Of a stretch of 13,339 nt of DNA, positions 1 through 7,079 are shown one piece after another. The stretch covers positions 1-13,339 of the forward strand of contig JBEIHR010000052.1 in the NCBI GenBank assembly GCA_040381195.1. Reading direction: 5' to 3'. Made by a program: the position numbers and the translations under genes. This DNA is from VGCC01 sp040381195 (lineage in GTDB: Bacteria > Actinomycetota > Actinomycetes > S36-B12). How positions within the stretch are numbered: the stretch's first letter is position 1; the number at the start of each line of letters is the position of its first letter. Below the pieces are notes generated by a model. That model did not search any database. It was given only the letters and a program-made list of their open reading frames with translations, and had not been told where the DNA came from.

Positions 1-426
1 ACCACGGTCCTGCTCGACCTCGTCGCCGACACCTGGCGGGGAGCCACATGGGATGCCTACCGAGCTGAGGACGGTCGTTGGCGGGTGACCGCATCACTGG
101 AACGCGCGCAGGCGACGTGGATCTATGAGCCTGCGGGACGGACGGTCCAGGCTGTGGACACGGGGGCCGCTGGGATCCTCGGGGCTGACGTTGTGCCTGT
201 CGAGCCCGTGTCCGCTCCTCCGCAGCCGCTCCCTGTCGAGGAGCGCCCCAAACTCGTCTCCGTTCCCACTCCTCCGGTCGAGCCCACGACGACACCCCCG
301 TCCACGCCGACAACACGTCCCGCACCCATGGAGGAACCGCGCACCGCGAAGAAGAACCGTCGCGGTCGCGCCCGTGTTCCTAGTTGGGATGAGATTCTCT
401 TCGGAGCCACCCGCTCGGAGGACTAG
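1..426 (+). CDS. sepH: Septation protein SepH, C-terminal part (5' end outside window)
   Basis: The reading frame is open from base 1 to the TAG at 424-426, giving the last 141 residues. The first ~50 residues are folded-looking (LLDLVADTWRG, then an EDGRWRVTASL strand-like stretch). A Pro/Thr/Val-rich linker follows at about residues 60-110, then a basic patch (AKKNRRGRARVP) and the terminal VPSWDEILFG. A linker followed by a basic patch and a PSWDE(I)-type end is the hallmark I associate with SepH (DUF3071), an actinobacterial FtsZ regulator that promotes Z-ring assembly at septation. The N-terminal DUF3071 helix-turn-helix part lies before the window and cannot be checked. The gene converges with tdk and shares a CTAG with it, so both stop codons overlap. 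Identification is from the tail motif and the neighbourhood. A cytosolic division protein is inferred. Confidence 0.8.
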   Translation, partial: TTVLLDLVADTWRGATWDAYRAEDGRWRVTASLERAQATWIYEPAGRTVQAVDTGAAGILGADVVPVEPVSAPPQPLPVEERPKLVSVPTPPVEPTTTPPSTPTTRPAPMEEPRTAKKNRRGRARVPSWDEILFGATRSED

Positions 427-445
427 GGCGAGAACGGCAGTGGCT
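405..445. terminator. Possible bidirectional hairpin at the sepH/tdk convergent stops
   Basis: Bases 405-417 can pair with 429-445: AGCCAC with GTGGCT, CCG with CGG and CTCG with CGAG. That is 13 pairs with two 2-base bulges on the right arm only. The 11-base loop (418-428) contains the shared CTAG stop of both genes. There is no T-tract, as is usual in high-GC actinobacteria. The genes leave no intergenic space, so a terminator would have to sit here, inside both coding ends. GC-rich sequence makes chance stems common, so this is a candidate only. Confidence 0.4.
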
Positions 446-1076
446 GTGGTGACACGTGCTCACGCGAGGCCCGCGCCGCCGTAAGACGTGAGCGGTAGTG
501 CCTCCGGCACAGCACCTCGTAGGCGACCGCAGTCGTGGCCTGTCCGTGGGACACGTCCCCGACGAGAACTTGATCACCCTCCGTGGTCATCTCCCCGTTC
601 ATGGTGCGCGCATTATGGATGGCACGGGAGCCGCACCAACACAGGGCTTCCACCTGGAGAACGTGCACGCGATCGGCCAACTCCACCAGGCGCGCAGAAC
701 CCGGAAACAACCGCGTGCGGAAGTCCGTCATGATGCCGAAGGCGTAGACATCAATGGCCAATTCATCGACAACCCGCGCCAGCTGCTCCACATGTTCCTC
801 GGAGTAGAACTGCGCTTCGTCGCAGATGAGATAGTCGACGCGCTCTCCAGACGACAGCAGGTCCACAACGATCCGCCGGAAGTCAATGGCGTCATCCACC
901 TCGACGGCGTCGACGGCCAGTCCGAGGCGGCTTGACAGTTGATTGCTCCCGGCTCGATCCAGCTTCGTGAAGACCAGCCCGCTTCGCCCGCGTGACCTGT
1001 GGTTGTGATCTGTCTGCAGGGCAAGTGTGGACTTGCCGCAGTCCATCGTCCCCGCATAGAAGATCAGCTCCGCCAC
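423..1076 (-). CDS. tdk: Thymidine kinase (type II)
   Basis: 217 residues, normal for type II thymidine kinases. It phosphorylates thymidine (and deoxyuridine) with ATP in cytosolic pyrimidine salvage. Visible motifs: P-loop GTMDCGKST at residues 9-17; acidic DEAQF at 86-90 with E87 as the expected catalytic base; the TDFR segment at 117-120; and a structural zinc site from C146, C148 (CWC), C190 and H193 (CRRH). I chose the GTG at 1076 because AGGA lies 7 bases upstream and the protein then begins MAELIFYAGTMDCG, as in the family. The frame stays open upstream to 1349, but that part reads as the shadow of the phosphodiesterase gene. It lies 26 bases after the phosphodiesterase stop and is probably in its operon. 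Its TAG stop overlaps the sepH stop. Confidence 0.95.
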   Translation of the reverse strand: MAELIFYAGTMDCGKSTLALQTDHNHRSRGRSGLVFTKLDRAGSNQLSSRLGLAVDAVEVDDAIDFRRIVVDLLSSGERVDYLICDEAQFYSEEHVEQLARVVDELAIDVYAFGIMTDFRTRLFPGSARLVELADRVHVLQVEALCWCGSRAIHNARTMNGEMTTEGDQVLVGDVSHGQATTAVAYEVLCRRHYRSRLTAARASREHVSPQPLPFSP

Positions 1077-1102
1077 CGCGGAATCCTGACACACCAGGAC
1101 GG

Positions 1103-2203
1103 TCAGCCCCCCGCCAGCACCGCAAGCGGTACGAGACGCTCCTCCGGCGTCCAGGAGCCATGCTGTCCCGGAAGGGACGAGATCCGCGGGTCGATATCCG
1201 GGCAGCTGAGCATCGCGTCCCCCGACGCGAGGACGATGAGGTCGCCGAGCCGCTCGGATGCGAAAGCCTGGACCTCTCCCATGAGACCGGAGTCGCGGAA
1301 CTCTGGACGAGTCCAGATCTCGAAGTCCGGTTCCAGCCGATCGCGCCACCTTCGGGCGGCTTCATCGACATCCGTGCCCTTGTCGAAGTAGACGAGTCGA
1401 CACCGAGGCTCTCCACTGAGTAGTTGAACGCCACGATGGAGATCGGCGAGTTCATCCCAACGGACCCGTCGTGACGGCGGACAGGACACCATCCCGTGGT
1501 CGGACGTGACCACGAGCAGGGCCCCCGGCGCAAGAACGGAACGAATCCCCATGATGAGGTCTCCGACACGCACAAGACCGGACTCCCACTCCGATTCACC
1601 CACACCCCGTGCGTGTCCGATTCGGTCAAGCTCGGGCCAGTACACGTACGTGAAACTCAGTCCGCCGGAACGCTGGATGGATCGCACTCGCTCGATGTAG
1701 TCCTGGGGTGTGTGCGCACCGTGATAGGTCGGGCCGCGCAGGGCGGCCCGGGTGAGGCCGCTCTGCGCATACGCATGCGGCCCCACGGTGTGACACGCGA
1801 TCCCGTTCCGGACCAGCAACTCTGGGACCGTGACCTCGATCTGGACCGATTCGGGAAGAGGGTCACTGCCCCAGTGCAACGGGGCAAGGAGGTCTCCGGT
1901 CTCCGGGAGCACGAACGATGCAGCGACCATGCCGTGCGTTCCGGGGAGGAGCCCGGTTCCCAGTGACGTCAACGCGACGGCTGTCGTGGTGGGAAGCACT
2001 GAGTCGATCGGATCCACCCGGCCCCACGTGAGCCAGGGTGGATCACTCCGCCTCAGTGCCCCGTAACCAAGGCCATCCACAAGCAGACAGACGATCTTCG
2101 TGGCGTGGCCCAGACCTAATGTGTCGTCGAAACCCGGACATCCCAGAGCCGCTGCCGCGCTCGGGAAGACGTCGGCAAGTGACGCGTTACCGGAGTCGGG
2201 CAC
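1103..2203 (-). CDS. Alkaline phosphatase superfamily protein (nucleotide pyrophosphatase/phosphodiesterase-like)
   Basis: 366 residues from the GTG at 2203. Metal-dependent phospho-/phosphodiesterase fold (type I phosphodiesterase/nucleotide pyrophosphatase family). The expected two-metal ligands appear in order: VDGLGYG (D43), the nucleophile region LPTTTA (Thr 72-74), D193 and H197 in ELDRIGH, D235-H236 in TSDHGM, and H348 in PGQHGSW. No signal peptide or membrane segment is evident, so it looks cytosolic. The substrate is unknown; hydrolysis of nucleotide-type phosphodiesters is the family expectation. The start is uncertain: an ATG at 2263 is in frame, but those 20 extra residues are basic/Pro-rich and overlie the DUF5998 end. 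The GTG gives a typical N-terminus (SLADVFPSAAAALG) and a 17-base overlap with DUF5998, although no clear ribosome binding site precedes either. Confidence 0.88.
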   Translation of the reverse strand: MPDSGNASLADVFPSAAAALGCPGFDDTLGLGHATKIVCLLVDGLGYGALRRSDPPWLTWGRVDPIDSVLPTTTAVALTSLGTGLLPGTHGMVAASFVLPETGDLLAPLHWGSDPLPESVQIEVTVPELLVRNGIACHTVGPHAYAQSGLTRAALRGPTYHGAHTPQDYIERVRSIQRSGGLSFTYVYWPELDRIGHARGVGESEWESGLVRVGDLIMGIRSVLAPGALLVVTSDHGMVSCPPSRRVRWDELADLHRGVQLLSGEPRCRLVYFDKGTDVDEAARRWRDRLEPDFEIWTRPEFRDSGLMGEVQAFASERLGDLIVLASGDAMLSCPDIDPRISSLPGQHGSWTPEERLVPLAVLAGG

Positions 2204-2771
2204 TTGTCGCGTGGGACAACTCGGCGGCGAAGGCGAGCACCTGCGTGACAACGTCCGACCCATCGGCTGCCGTGCTGACCCGAAGGGAGAAGTCGTCGTT
2301 ACTCGACGTTCCGGAGAGTCCGTGATCCGCTTCGCAGCCAGGATCGCCGCAGGTAGCGGGCTCGAGTTCGATCCTGCTCACGGCACCCCACCCGATGGTC
2401 AGAACCACCTCCGATGCCGGGCCACCCGTGCGATACGCGGTCGGATCCGGCACAACCCGGGTGACAACGACGGAATCGACGCGCTCGAGCCGCACAGCCT
2501 CGGTGGAGGTGCTGGCATAGGAAGGCATCTCGGGCTGCTCGGACGCGTGATCATCCGTATGTCCGACGATGAGCCTCGTGGGAGTCAGGGCAAGCACCGT
2601 GACATGCCGACGCAACTCGTCCCGATCGAACGTCGCCTCGTGGTGGACCACATAGGAGCGAAGTTCCTCACCCCCCAGGGCCGTATCGAGTGCGTCCGAC
2701 ACGATGTCGGGGTAGTAGCCGCTGCGCTCAATATCCTGACGTAACGCCTGGCGCGCAGCGGGTGAGGCCAT
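2187..2771 (-). CDS. DUF5998 family protein, function unknown
   Basis: 194 residues, starting at an ATG preceded by AGGA with a 7-base spacer. It matches my recollection of DUF5998, an uncharacterised actinobacterial family found beside the phosphodiesterase and thymidine kinase genes. The N-terminal ~60 residues look helical (DIERSGYYPDIVSDALD). The middle alternates short strands (VTVLALTPTRLIVGHTDD; SEVVLTIGWGAVSRIEL), suggesting a small beta-rich, possibly PH-like domain. A conserved-looking CGDPGCEADHG at 141-151 contains two Cys and one His that could bind metal. The C-terminus is helical (VVTQVLAFAAELSHATS). There is no signal peptide or membrane helix. It is first in a three-gene minus-strand cluster and overlaps the next gene by 17 bases, suggesting translational coupling. 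The function is not known to me; the family assignment is from memory of sequence features and context. Confidence 0.8.
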   Translation of the reverse strand: MASPAARQALRQDIERSGYYPDIVSDALDTALGGEELRSYVVHHEATFDRDELRRHVTVLALTPTRLIVGHTDDHASEQPEMPSYASTSTEAVRLERVDSVVVTRVVPDPTAYRTGGPASEVVLTIGWGAVSRIELEPATCGDPGCEADHGLSGTSSNDDFSLRVSTAADGSDVVTQVLAFAAELSHATSARLR

Positions 2772-2800
2772 AGCAGCATCCTGTCAAGACTCAGGCGTCG

Positions 2801-2833
2801 TTGAGGACTCGGGGCCACCGCTACTGTCCTACC
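2801..2833 (+). promoter_or_regulatory. Candidate psuG promoter with leaderless start
   Basis: TTGAGG at 2801-2806 resembles a -35 box and TACTGT at 2822-2827 fits the actinobacterial -10 pattern TANNNT, with a 15-base spacer (slightly short). Six bases (CCTACC) separate the -10 from the GTG at 2834, so transcription would begin at or within a base of the start codon. No Shine-Dalgarno sequence precedes the GTG. Both facts fit a leaderless message. Confidence 0.5.
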
Positions 2834-3742
2834 GTGAAGTCGGCCTTCGATCTGGACCCCGACGTGGCTGAGGCGCTCGCGACGGGCAGGCCCGTGGTCG
2901 CTCTGGAATCCACCATCATCAGCCACGGGCTCCCCCATCCGGAGAACATCCGTGTCGCCCGCCACGTGCACGACACGGTACGCGCTCGTGGGGCGGTCCC
3001 GGCGACCATCGCCATCCTGGACGGCCGCGTCAGGGTCGGACTCTCCGATGACCAGATCGAAGAGGTCGGGTCCCGGGAAGACGTCATCAAGGCGAGCGTC
3101 CGAGATCTCCTGCCACTCCTCGGCCGCGGAGGAAGCGGGTCTACCACCGTCGCCTCTACGAGTGTCATCGCAGCCGAGTGCGGGATATCGGTGTTCGCCA
3201 CGGGGGGACTCGGGGGTGTGCATCGCCAGGCTCGTGACAGCTGGGACGAATCCGCGGACCTGACCACCTTGAGCTCGACGCCGATCACGATCGTCTGCTC
3301 TGGCGTGAAGTCGATCCTCGACGTCGCGGCCACCCTGGAGCGCCTTGAGACCCTGAACGTCACCGTCGTCGGATACCAAACATCCCGCTTTCCCGGCTTC
3401 TACCTGTCCGATTCAGGCCACGATGTCACCTGGACCGTTCACACACCCGATGAGGTGGCAGCCATGATCCGGGTGCGCTCGGAAATCGGCGTCTCGTCGG
3501 CACTCGTCGTCGGCAATCCGATTCCGGTCACTGCGCAACTAGATCCTGATCTCCACGACGCGGTCCTCAGTGATGGGTTGGCACGCGCACATGAACGCGG
3601 GATCTCGGGCAAGGACGTGACTCCGTTCCTTCTGGATCACTTCCATCGCGCCACGCACGGTGCAAGTCTCACGGTGAACTCCGACCTCATCGTGGACAAC
3701 GCCGACCTCGCAGCGCGCATCGCTGTCGCCGCATCCACGTGA
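2834..3742 (+). CDS. psuG: Pseudouridine-5'-phosphate glycosidase
   Basis: 302 residues, the usual PsuG length. It reversibly cleaves the C-C glycosidic bond of pseudouridine 5'-phosphate to uracil and ribose 5-phosphate in the cytosol. Signature stretches: ALESTIISHGLPHPEN (23-38), FATGGLGGVHR (121-131), CSGVKSILD (155-163) and VNSDLIVDNA (281-290). Residues that I recall as catalytic in the E. coli enzyme (E31, K93, D149, Schiff-base K166, N289) fall here at E25, K86, D142, K159 and N282, an almost constant offset. The active site therefore looks complete. The GTG at 2834 is chosen because it directly follows a -10-like box and gives the family N-terminus. A TTG at 2801 is in frame but falls inside the putative promoter. 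The stop overlaps the psuK start (GTGA). Confidence 0.95.
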   Translation: MKSAFDLDPDVAEALATGRPVVALESTIISHGLPHPENIRVARHVHDTVRARGAVPATIAILDGRVRVGLSDDQIEEVGSREDVIKASVRDLLPLLGRGGSGSTTVASTSVIAAECGISVFATGGLGGVHRQARDSWDESADLTTLSSTPITIVCSGVKSILDVAATLERLETLNVTVVGYQTSRFPGFYLSDSGHDVTWTVHTPDEVAAMIRVRSEIGVSSALVVGNPIPVTAQLDPDLHDAVLSDGLARAHERGISGKDVTPFLLDHFHRATHGASLTVNSDLIVDNADLAARIAVAAST

Positions 3743-4620
3743 CCTCCGCATCCGTCATGTTCACGGTGATAGGTGACATCGCGCGCGACGTCAATGTCCA
3801 GGTCGCGGGTGTGCTCCCCCATGACCTTGTGATGGCTGGGGACACGCCCGCGCGAATCCATACCGGGCTCGGCGGATCCGCGACCGCGACCGCCGCGTGG
3901 CTGGCCTTCCGGGGCTCCTCCGTGCGGCTCATAGGCGCCCGGGGCGACGATGAGGCGGGGGCCGCTGCGGAGGGGGACCTCCGAGTGCTGGGGGTCGATC
4001 CCCGTCTGCAGGTGGTCCCGGGTGCCACGACCGGAACCGTGGTGGTTCTCGTGGACTCCACCGGTGAGCGCTCGATGCTGCCCGATCCGGGCGCCAATGC
4101 GGCGCTGAGCGCATCGTGGTGTCAGGCCGAGATAGCGGGGCAGCATCTGCATGTCTCGGCCTATCCCTGGTTTCGCGAAGCCACCCGGCACACCATCGAG
4201 TGCGCCATCGAGTCCGCGAGAGGCCGAGGGATGACGGTCTCCATCGATCTCAACTCGCACAGCCTGGTGCACGAATACGTCACCCCGCTGGTTGGGCTCT
4301 TGGACCTGGTCGACGTCGTCTTCGCGAACACCGATGAATGGCGGGCCCTGAGTGACCAGTGGTCACCTCCCACCGACTGCTTCGTCGTGGTGAAGCGCGG
4401 CGCCGCAGGAGCCCAGTGGAGCACGGGGGACCAGAGTGGCTCGTCCCCGGCGCTCCCGGTGACCCTCGTCGACTCCACGGGCACGGGGGACGCGTTCGCG
4501 GCGGGCTTCCTATCCACCTGGGTGACGGGTGGTTCAGGTGCGGACGCCGTCGCCGCGGGAAACGAGTTGGCGGCCGTGTGCGCCACACGTGTCGGTCCAG
4601 CCCCGGAGCACCGCGCTTGA
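3739..4620 (+). CDS. psuK: PfkB-family carbohydrate kinase, probable pseudouridine kinase
   Basis: 293 residues from GTG at 3739, which overlaps the psuG stop by 4 bases (GTGA). An alternative ATG at 3757 gives MFTVIGDIARDV, also a plausible family start. PfkB/ribokinase features: N-terminal strand TVIGDIARDVNV (9-20), the substrate-binding GLGGSATATAAWLA (43-56), and the second signature DSTGTGDAFAAGF (245-257) with catalytic base D251 and anion hole. These enzymes transfer phosphate from ATP to a sugar hydroxyl. The tight coupling to psuG points to pseudouridine as the substrate, supplying pseudouridine 5'-phosphate for PsuG. The substrate is inferred from context; the fold alone would also allow another nucleoside or sugar. 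The gene ends 29 bases before parC. Confidence 0.88.
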   Translation: MTSASVMFTVIGDIARDVNVQVAGVLPHDLVMAGDTPARIHTGLGGSATATAAWLAFRGSSVRLIGARGDDEAGAAAEGDLRVLGVDPRLQVVPGATTGTVVVLVDSTGERSMLPDPGANAALSASWCQAEIAGQHLHVSAYPWFREATRHTIECAIESARGRGMTVSIDLNSHSLVHEYVTPLVGLLDLVDVVFANTDEWRALSDQWSPPTDCFVVVKRGAAGAQWSTGDQSGSSPALPVTLVDSTGTGDAFAAGFLSTWVTGGSGADAVAAGNELAAVCATRVGPAPEHRA

Positions 4621-4649
4621 GAGAATCAGGCGCTCGGGGAAGGAGAGCG

Positions 4650-7079
4650 ATGGCTCGCGGCAAGGGTGCCGACCCGACGCGCACAACGGATGTTGATGTG
4701 TCCGAAGAGATGCGCGTCTCCTTCCTGGAGTACGCGTATTCGGTGATTTATTCGCGCGCCCTCCCCGATGCCCGGGATGGATTGAAACCGGTTCAGCGAC
4801 GGATTCTGTTCCAGATGTCACAAATGGGGCTTCGTCCGGATCGAGGTCACGTCAAATCCGCGCGTGTCGTCGGGGAAGTCATGGGTCGACTCCACCCTCA
4901 CGGCGACTCTGCGATCTACGACGCTCTGGTACGCCTGGCTCAACCATTCTCACTACGACTACCCCTGGTCGATGGGCACGGCAACTTCGGAACTCCCGAC
5001 GACGGCCCGGCAGCGATGCGCTACACCGAGGCGCGGCTCGCCTCTGCTGCCATGGATATGACAGCGTCACTGGACGAGGACGTCGTTGACTTCACGCCCA
5101 ACTATGACGGGCGCGAACGTGAACCCGTGGTCCTCCCTGCGGCGTTTCCGAACCTCTTGGTCAATGGAGCCTCGGGAATCGCCGTGGGCATGGCTACGAC
5201 CCTTGTCCCGCATAACCTCGTTGAGGTGATTGCCGCCGCGCGTCACCTGCTGGTGCATCCCGATGCATCCCTGGCAGACATCCGTCGTCTCATCCCCGGC
5301 CCCGATTTCCCCGGTGGCGGAGTGATCGTCGGCCTCGAGGGCGTGGCCGACGCTTACTCCACGGGCCGAGGAAGCTTTCGCGTACGGGCACGTACACGCA
5401 CAGAACACGTCACCCCGCGTCGACGGGGCATCGTGGTTACCGAACTACCCCCGAATGTCGGGCCCGAGCGCGTCATCGAGAAGATCAAGGACGCGGTGGG
5501 CGCCAAACGCCTCACCGGGATCGCGGACGTGGTCGACCTGAGCGATGGCGAGCAGGGGCTACAACTCGTCATCGAGCTGAAAAGTGGTGTCTCGCCGGAA
5601 GCGATCCTGGAAGACCTCTACCGCCTCACCCCACTCGAGGACACCGTGTCCATCAACGCGGTCGCACTCGTCGACGGGGAGCCTCGAACCCTCGGCATGC
5701 TCGAGCTCCTTCGCGTGTTTCTGCACCACCGGCTCGACGTCGTATTGCGACGGAGTGTCCACCGCAGAACCCGCGCCGAGGATCGTCTCCATCTGGTCGA
5801 AGGCCTACTGGTGGCCATTGTCGATATTGACGAGGTGATCGCCGTCATTCGCAGCAGCGAGGACACCGCCGAAGCTCGGTCACGGCTCATAACGGTTTTC
5901 GAACTCTCCGAGGCGCAGGCGTCATACATTTTGGATATGCCTCTCCGGCGCTTGACGAAGTTCTCCCGCATCGAGCTCGAAACCGAGGCCGATGCTCTCC
6001 GCAGCGCCATCGAAGAACTCCGATCCATCGTCGAGGACGATGCGCGGTTGCGTGCAGAGGTCGATGGTGAACTCGAGGCCGTCGCCCAGGCGCACGGCAC
6101 GCCCCGGCGCACACTGCTCCTCGAGGGATCCATTTCGCCGATGCCACGGTCGGACCAGGCCGAGATTGCGGATGAATCCTGCGTCGTGCTCCTGTCATCG
6201 ACTGGACTCGTTGCCCGCATTGCAGAGATCAGCCCCCGTCCCGATGCACCACGCGCGACGCACGATGTCCTCGTCTCGGTCGTGCCGGCGCGCACTCGAG
6301 GTTCCGTCGGCGTCGTGACCTCCGGAGGACGCATCCATCGTCTCGATGTGGTCGACCTACCCGCCCTTCCGGCGACTTCCGGCACACCGAGCCTGGGAGC
6401 CGGCTCCCCGCTCGGGGCCCTGGTGACCCTCGATCCATCGGAGAGGGTGGTTGGCCTCGTGCCGCTCGACGGCGATACCGGGCTCCTGGTCGCTACCGCC
6501 AGGGGCGTGGTCAAGCGCGTGGCCGATACGTTCCCGAGCCAGAAATCCGACTGGGATGTCATTCGGCTCGACCAGGGCGATCACGTGGTGTCGGCGCAGT
6601 GGCTTCCCGATGCGGAGGCTGAGAAGGGCACCCTTGTTCTCATCACGGCTGCCGGCCAGCTCCTCCACTTCCCCACCGCGGTCATCCGGCCGCAGGGACG
6701 ATCCGCGTCGGGTGTCGTGGGAATCACGTTGGCCGACGGCGACGAGCTGCGATGCGCCCGAGTTGTCGATGCTTCGGGCGATGTCGCCGTCGTGACCGTC
6801 GCGGGGTCAGCTTCCGCCCTGCCGGGAACCGAACTCGGAACAGTGAAGGTCACCGCACTCGCTGCGTACCCGCAGAAGGGTCGTGGGACACAGGGCGTGC
6901 GGTGCCACAAGTTCAAGAAGGGCGAGGACACTCTGACCCGGGCCTGGTGTGGACCTCTGCCCACACGGGCATGCACGGTGTCGGGGTCGTCGGTGGATCT
7001 GCCCGACGTCGACGACCGTCGCGACGGAACCGGTTCGATCCCCCAGGCGCCGATCGACGCGGTCGGCACCAGCCTGTGA
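4650..7079 (+). CDS. parC: DNA topoisomerase IV subunit A
   Basis: 809 residues. It is the cleavage/religation subunit of the ATP-dependent type IIA topoisomerase that decatenates daughter chromosomes. The winged-helix/CAP part carries DGLKPVQRRIL (43-53), a quinolone-resistance region HPHGDSAIYD (82-91) and the catalytic R124-Y125 in AAMRYTEARL. The serine (S87) and aspartate (D91) linked to quinolone sensitivity are both present, so no classic resistance change is seen. A tower and coiled-coil part run to about residue 490 (RLTKFSRIELETEADAL), followed by a beta-pinwheel C-terminal domain. That domain has only a degenerate GyrA-box-like QKGRGTQG (742-749), which favours ParC over GyrA. The ~45-residue tail after it is acidic and Pro-containing. 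The start is fixed by GGAAGGAG just upstream of the ATG. Its partner is parE on the opposite strand. The stop overlaps the next gene by GTGA. Confidence 0.93.
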   Translation: MARGKGADPTRTTDVDVSEEMRVSFLEYAYSVIYSRALPDARDGLKPVQRRILFQMSQMGLRPDRGHVKSARVVGEVMGRLHPHGDSAIYDALVRLAQPFSLRLPLVDGHGNFGTPDDGPAAMRYTEARLASAAMDMTASLDEDVVDFTPNYDGREREPVVLPAAFPNLLVNGASGIAVGMATTLVPHNLVEVIAAARHLLVHPDASLADIRRLIPGPDFPGGGVIVGLEGVADAYSTGRGSFRVRARTRTEHVTPRRRGIVVTELPPNVGPERVIEKIKDAVGAKRLTGIADVVDLSDGEQGLQLVIELKSGVSPEAILEDLYRLTPLEDTVSINAVALVDGEPRTLGMLELLRVFLHHRLDVVLRRSVHRRTRAEDRLHLVEGLLVAIVDIDEVIAVIRSSEDTAEARSRLITVFELSEAQASYILDMPLRRLTKFSRIELETEADALRSAIEELRSIVEDDARLRAEVDGELEAVAQAHGTPRRTLLLEGSISPMPRSDQAEIADESCVVLLSSTGLVARIAEISPRPDAPRATHDVLVSVVPARTRGSVGVVTSGGRIHRLDVVDLPALPATSGTPSLGAGSPLGALVTLDPSERVVGLVPLDGDTGLLVATARGVVKRVADTFPSQKSDWDVIRLDQGDHVVSAQWLPDAEAEKGTLVLITAAGQLLHFPTAVIRPQGRSASGVVGITLADGDELRCARVVDASGDVAVVTVAGSASALPGTELGTVKVTALAAYPQKGRGTQGVRCHKFKKGEDTLTRAWCGPLPTRACTVSGSSVDLPDVDDRRDGTGSIPQAPIDAVGTSL

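Noticed and set aside
1077..1349. Upstream extension of tdk by 91 codons
   Set aside because: It overlies the phosphodiesterase gene; the GTG at 1076 has AGGA at a good distance and starts directly before the P-loop strand.
2782..2787. Exact TTGACA (minus strand) upstream of the DUF5998 gene
   Set aside because: The matching -10 would fall inside the coding sequence and is not TANNNT; the site overlaps the spacing of a good ribosome binding site instead.
4359..4649. Upstream extension of parC by 97 codons
   Set aside because: It overlies psuK in another frame and reads as Arg/Gly-rich nonsense; the ATG at 4650 has a strong ribosome binding site and family-like N-terminus.
5618..6562. Long minus-strand open frame (314 codons) opposite parC
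   Set aside because: Ser/Arg/Thr-rich antisense shadow of a clearly identified parC frame, caused by GC-rich third positions.
4650..7079. Calling this gene gyrA and its partner gyrB
   Set aside because: EGDSALGT and PIRGKILNVQKA in the partner, the degenerate GyrA box, and the split arrangement all fit topoisomerase IV better than gyrase.
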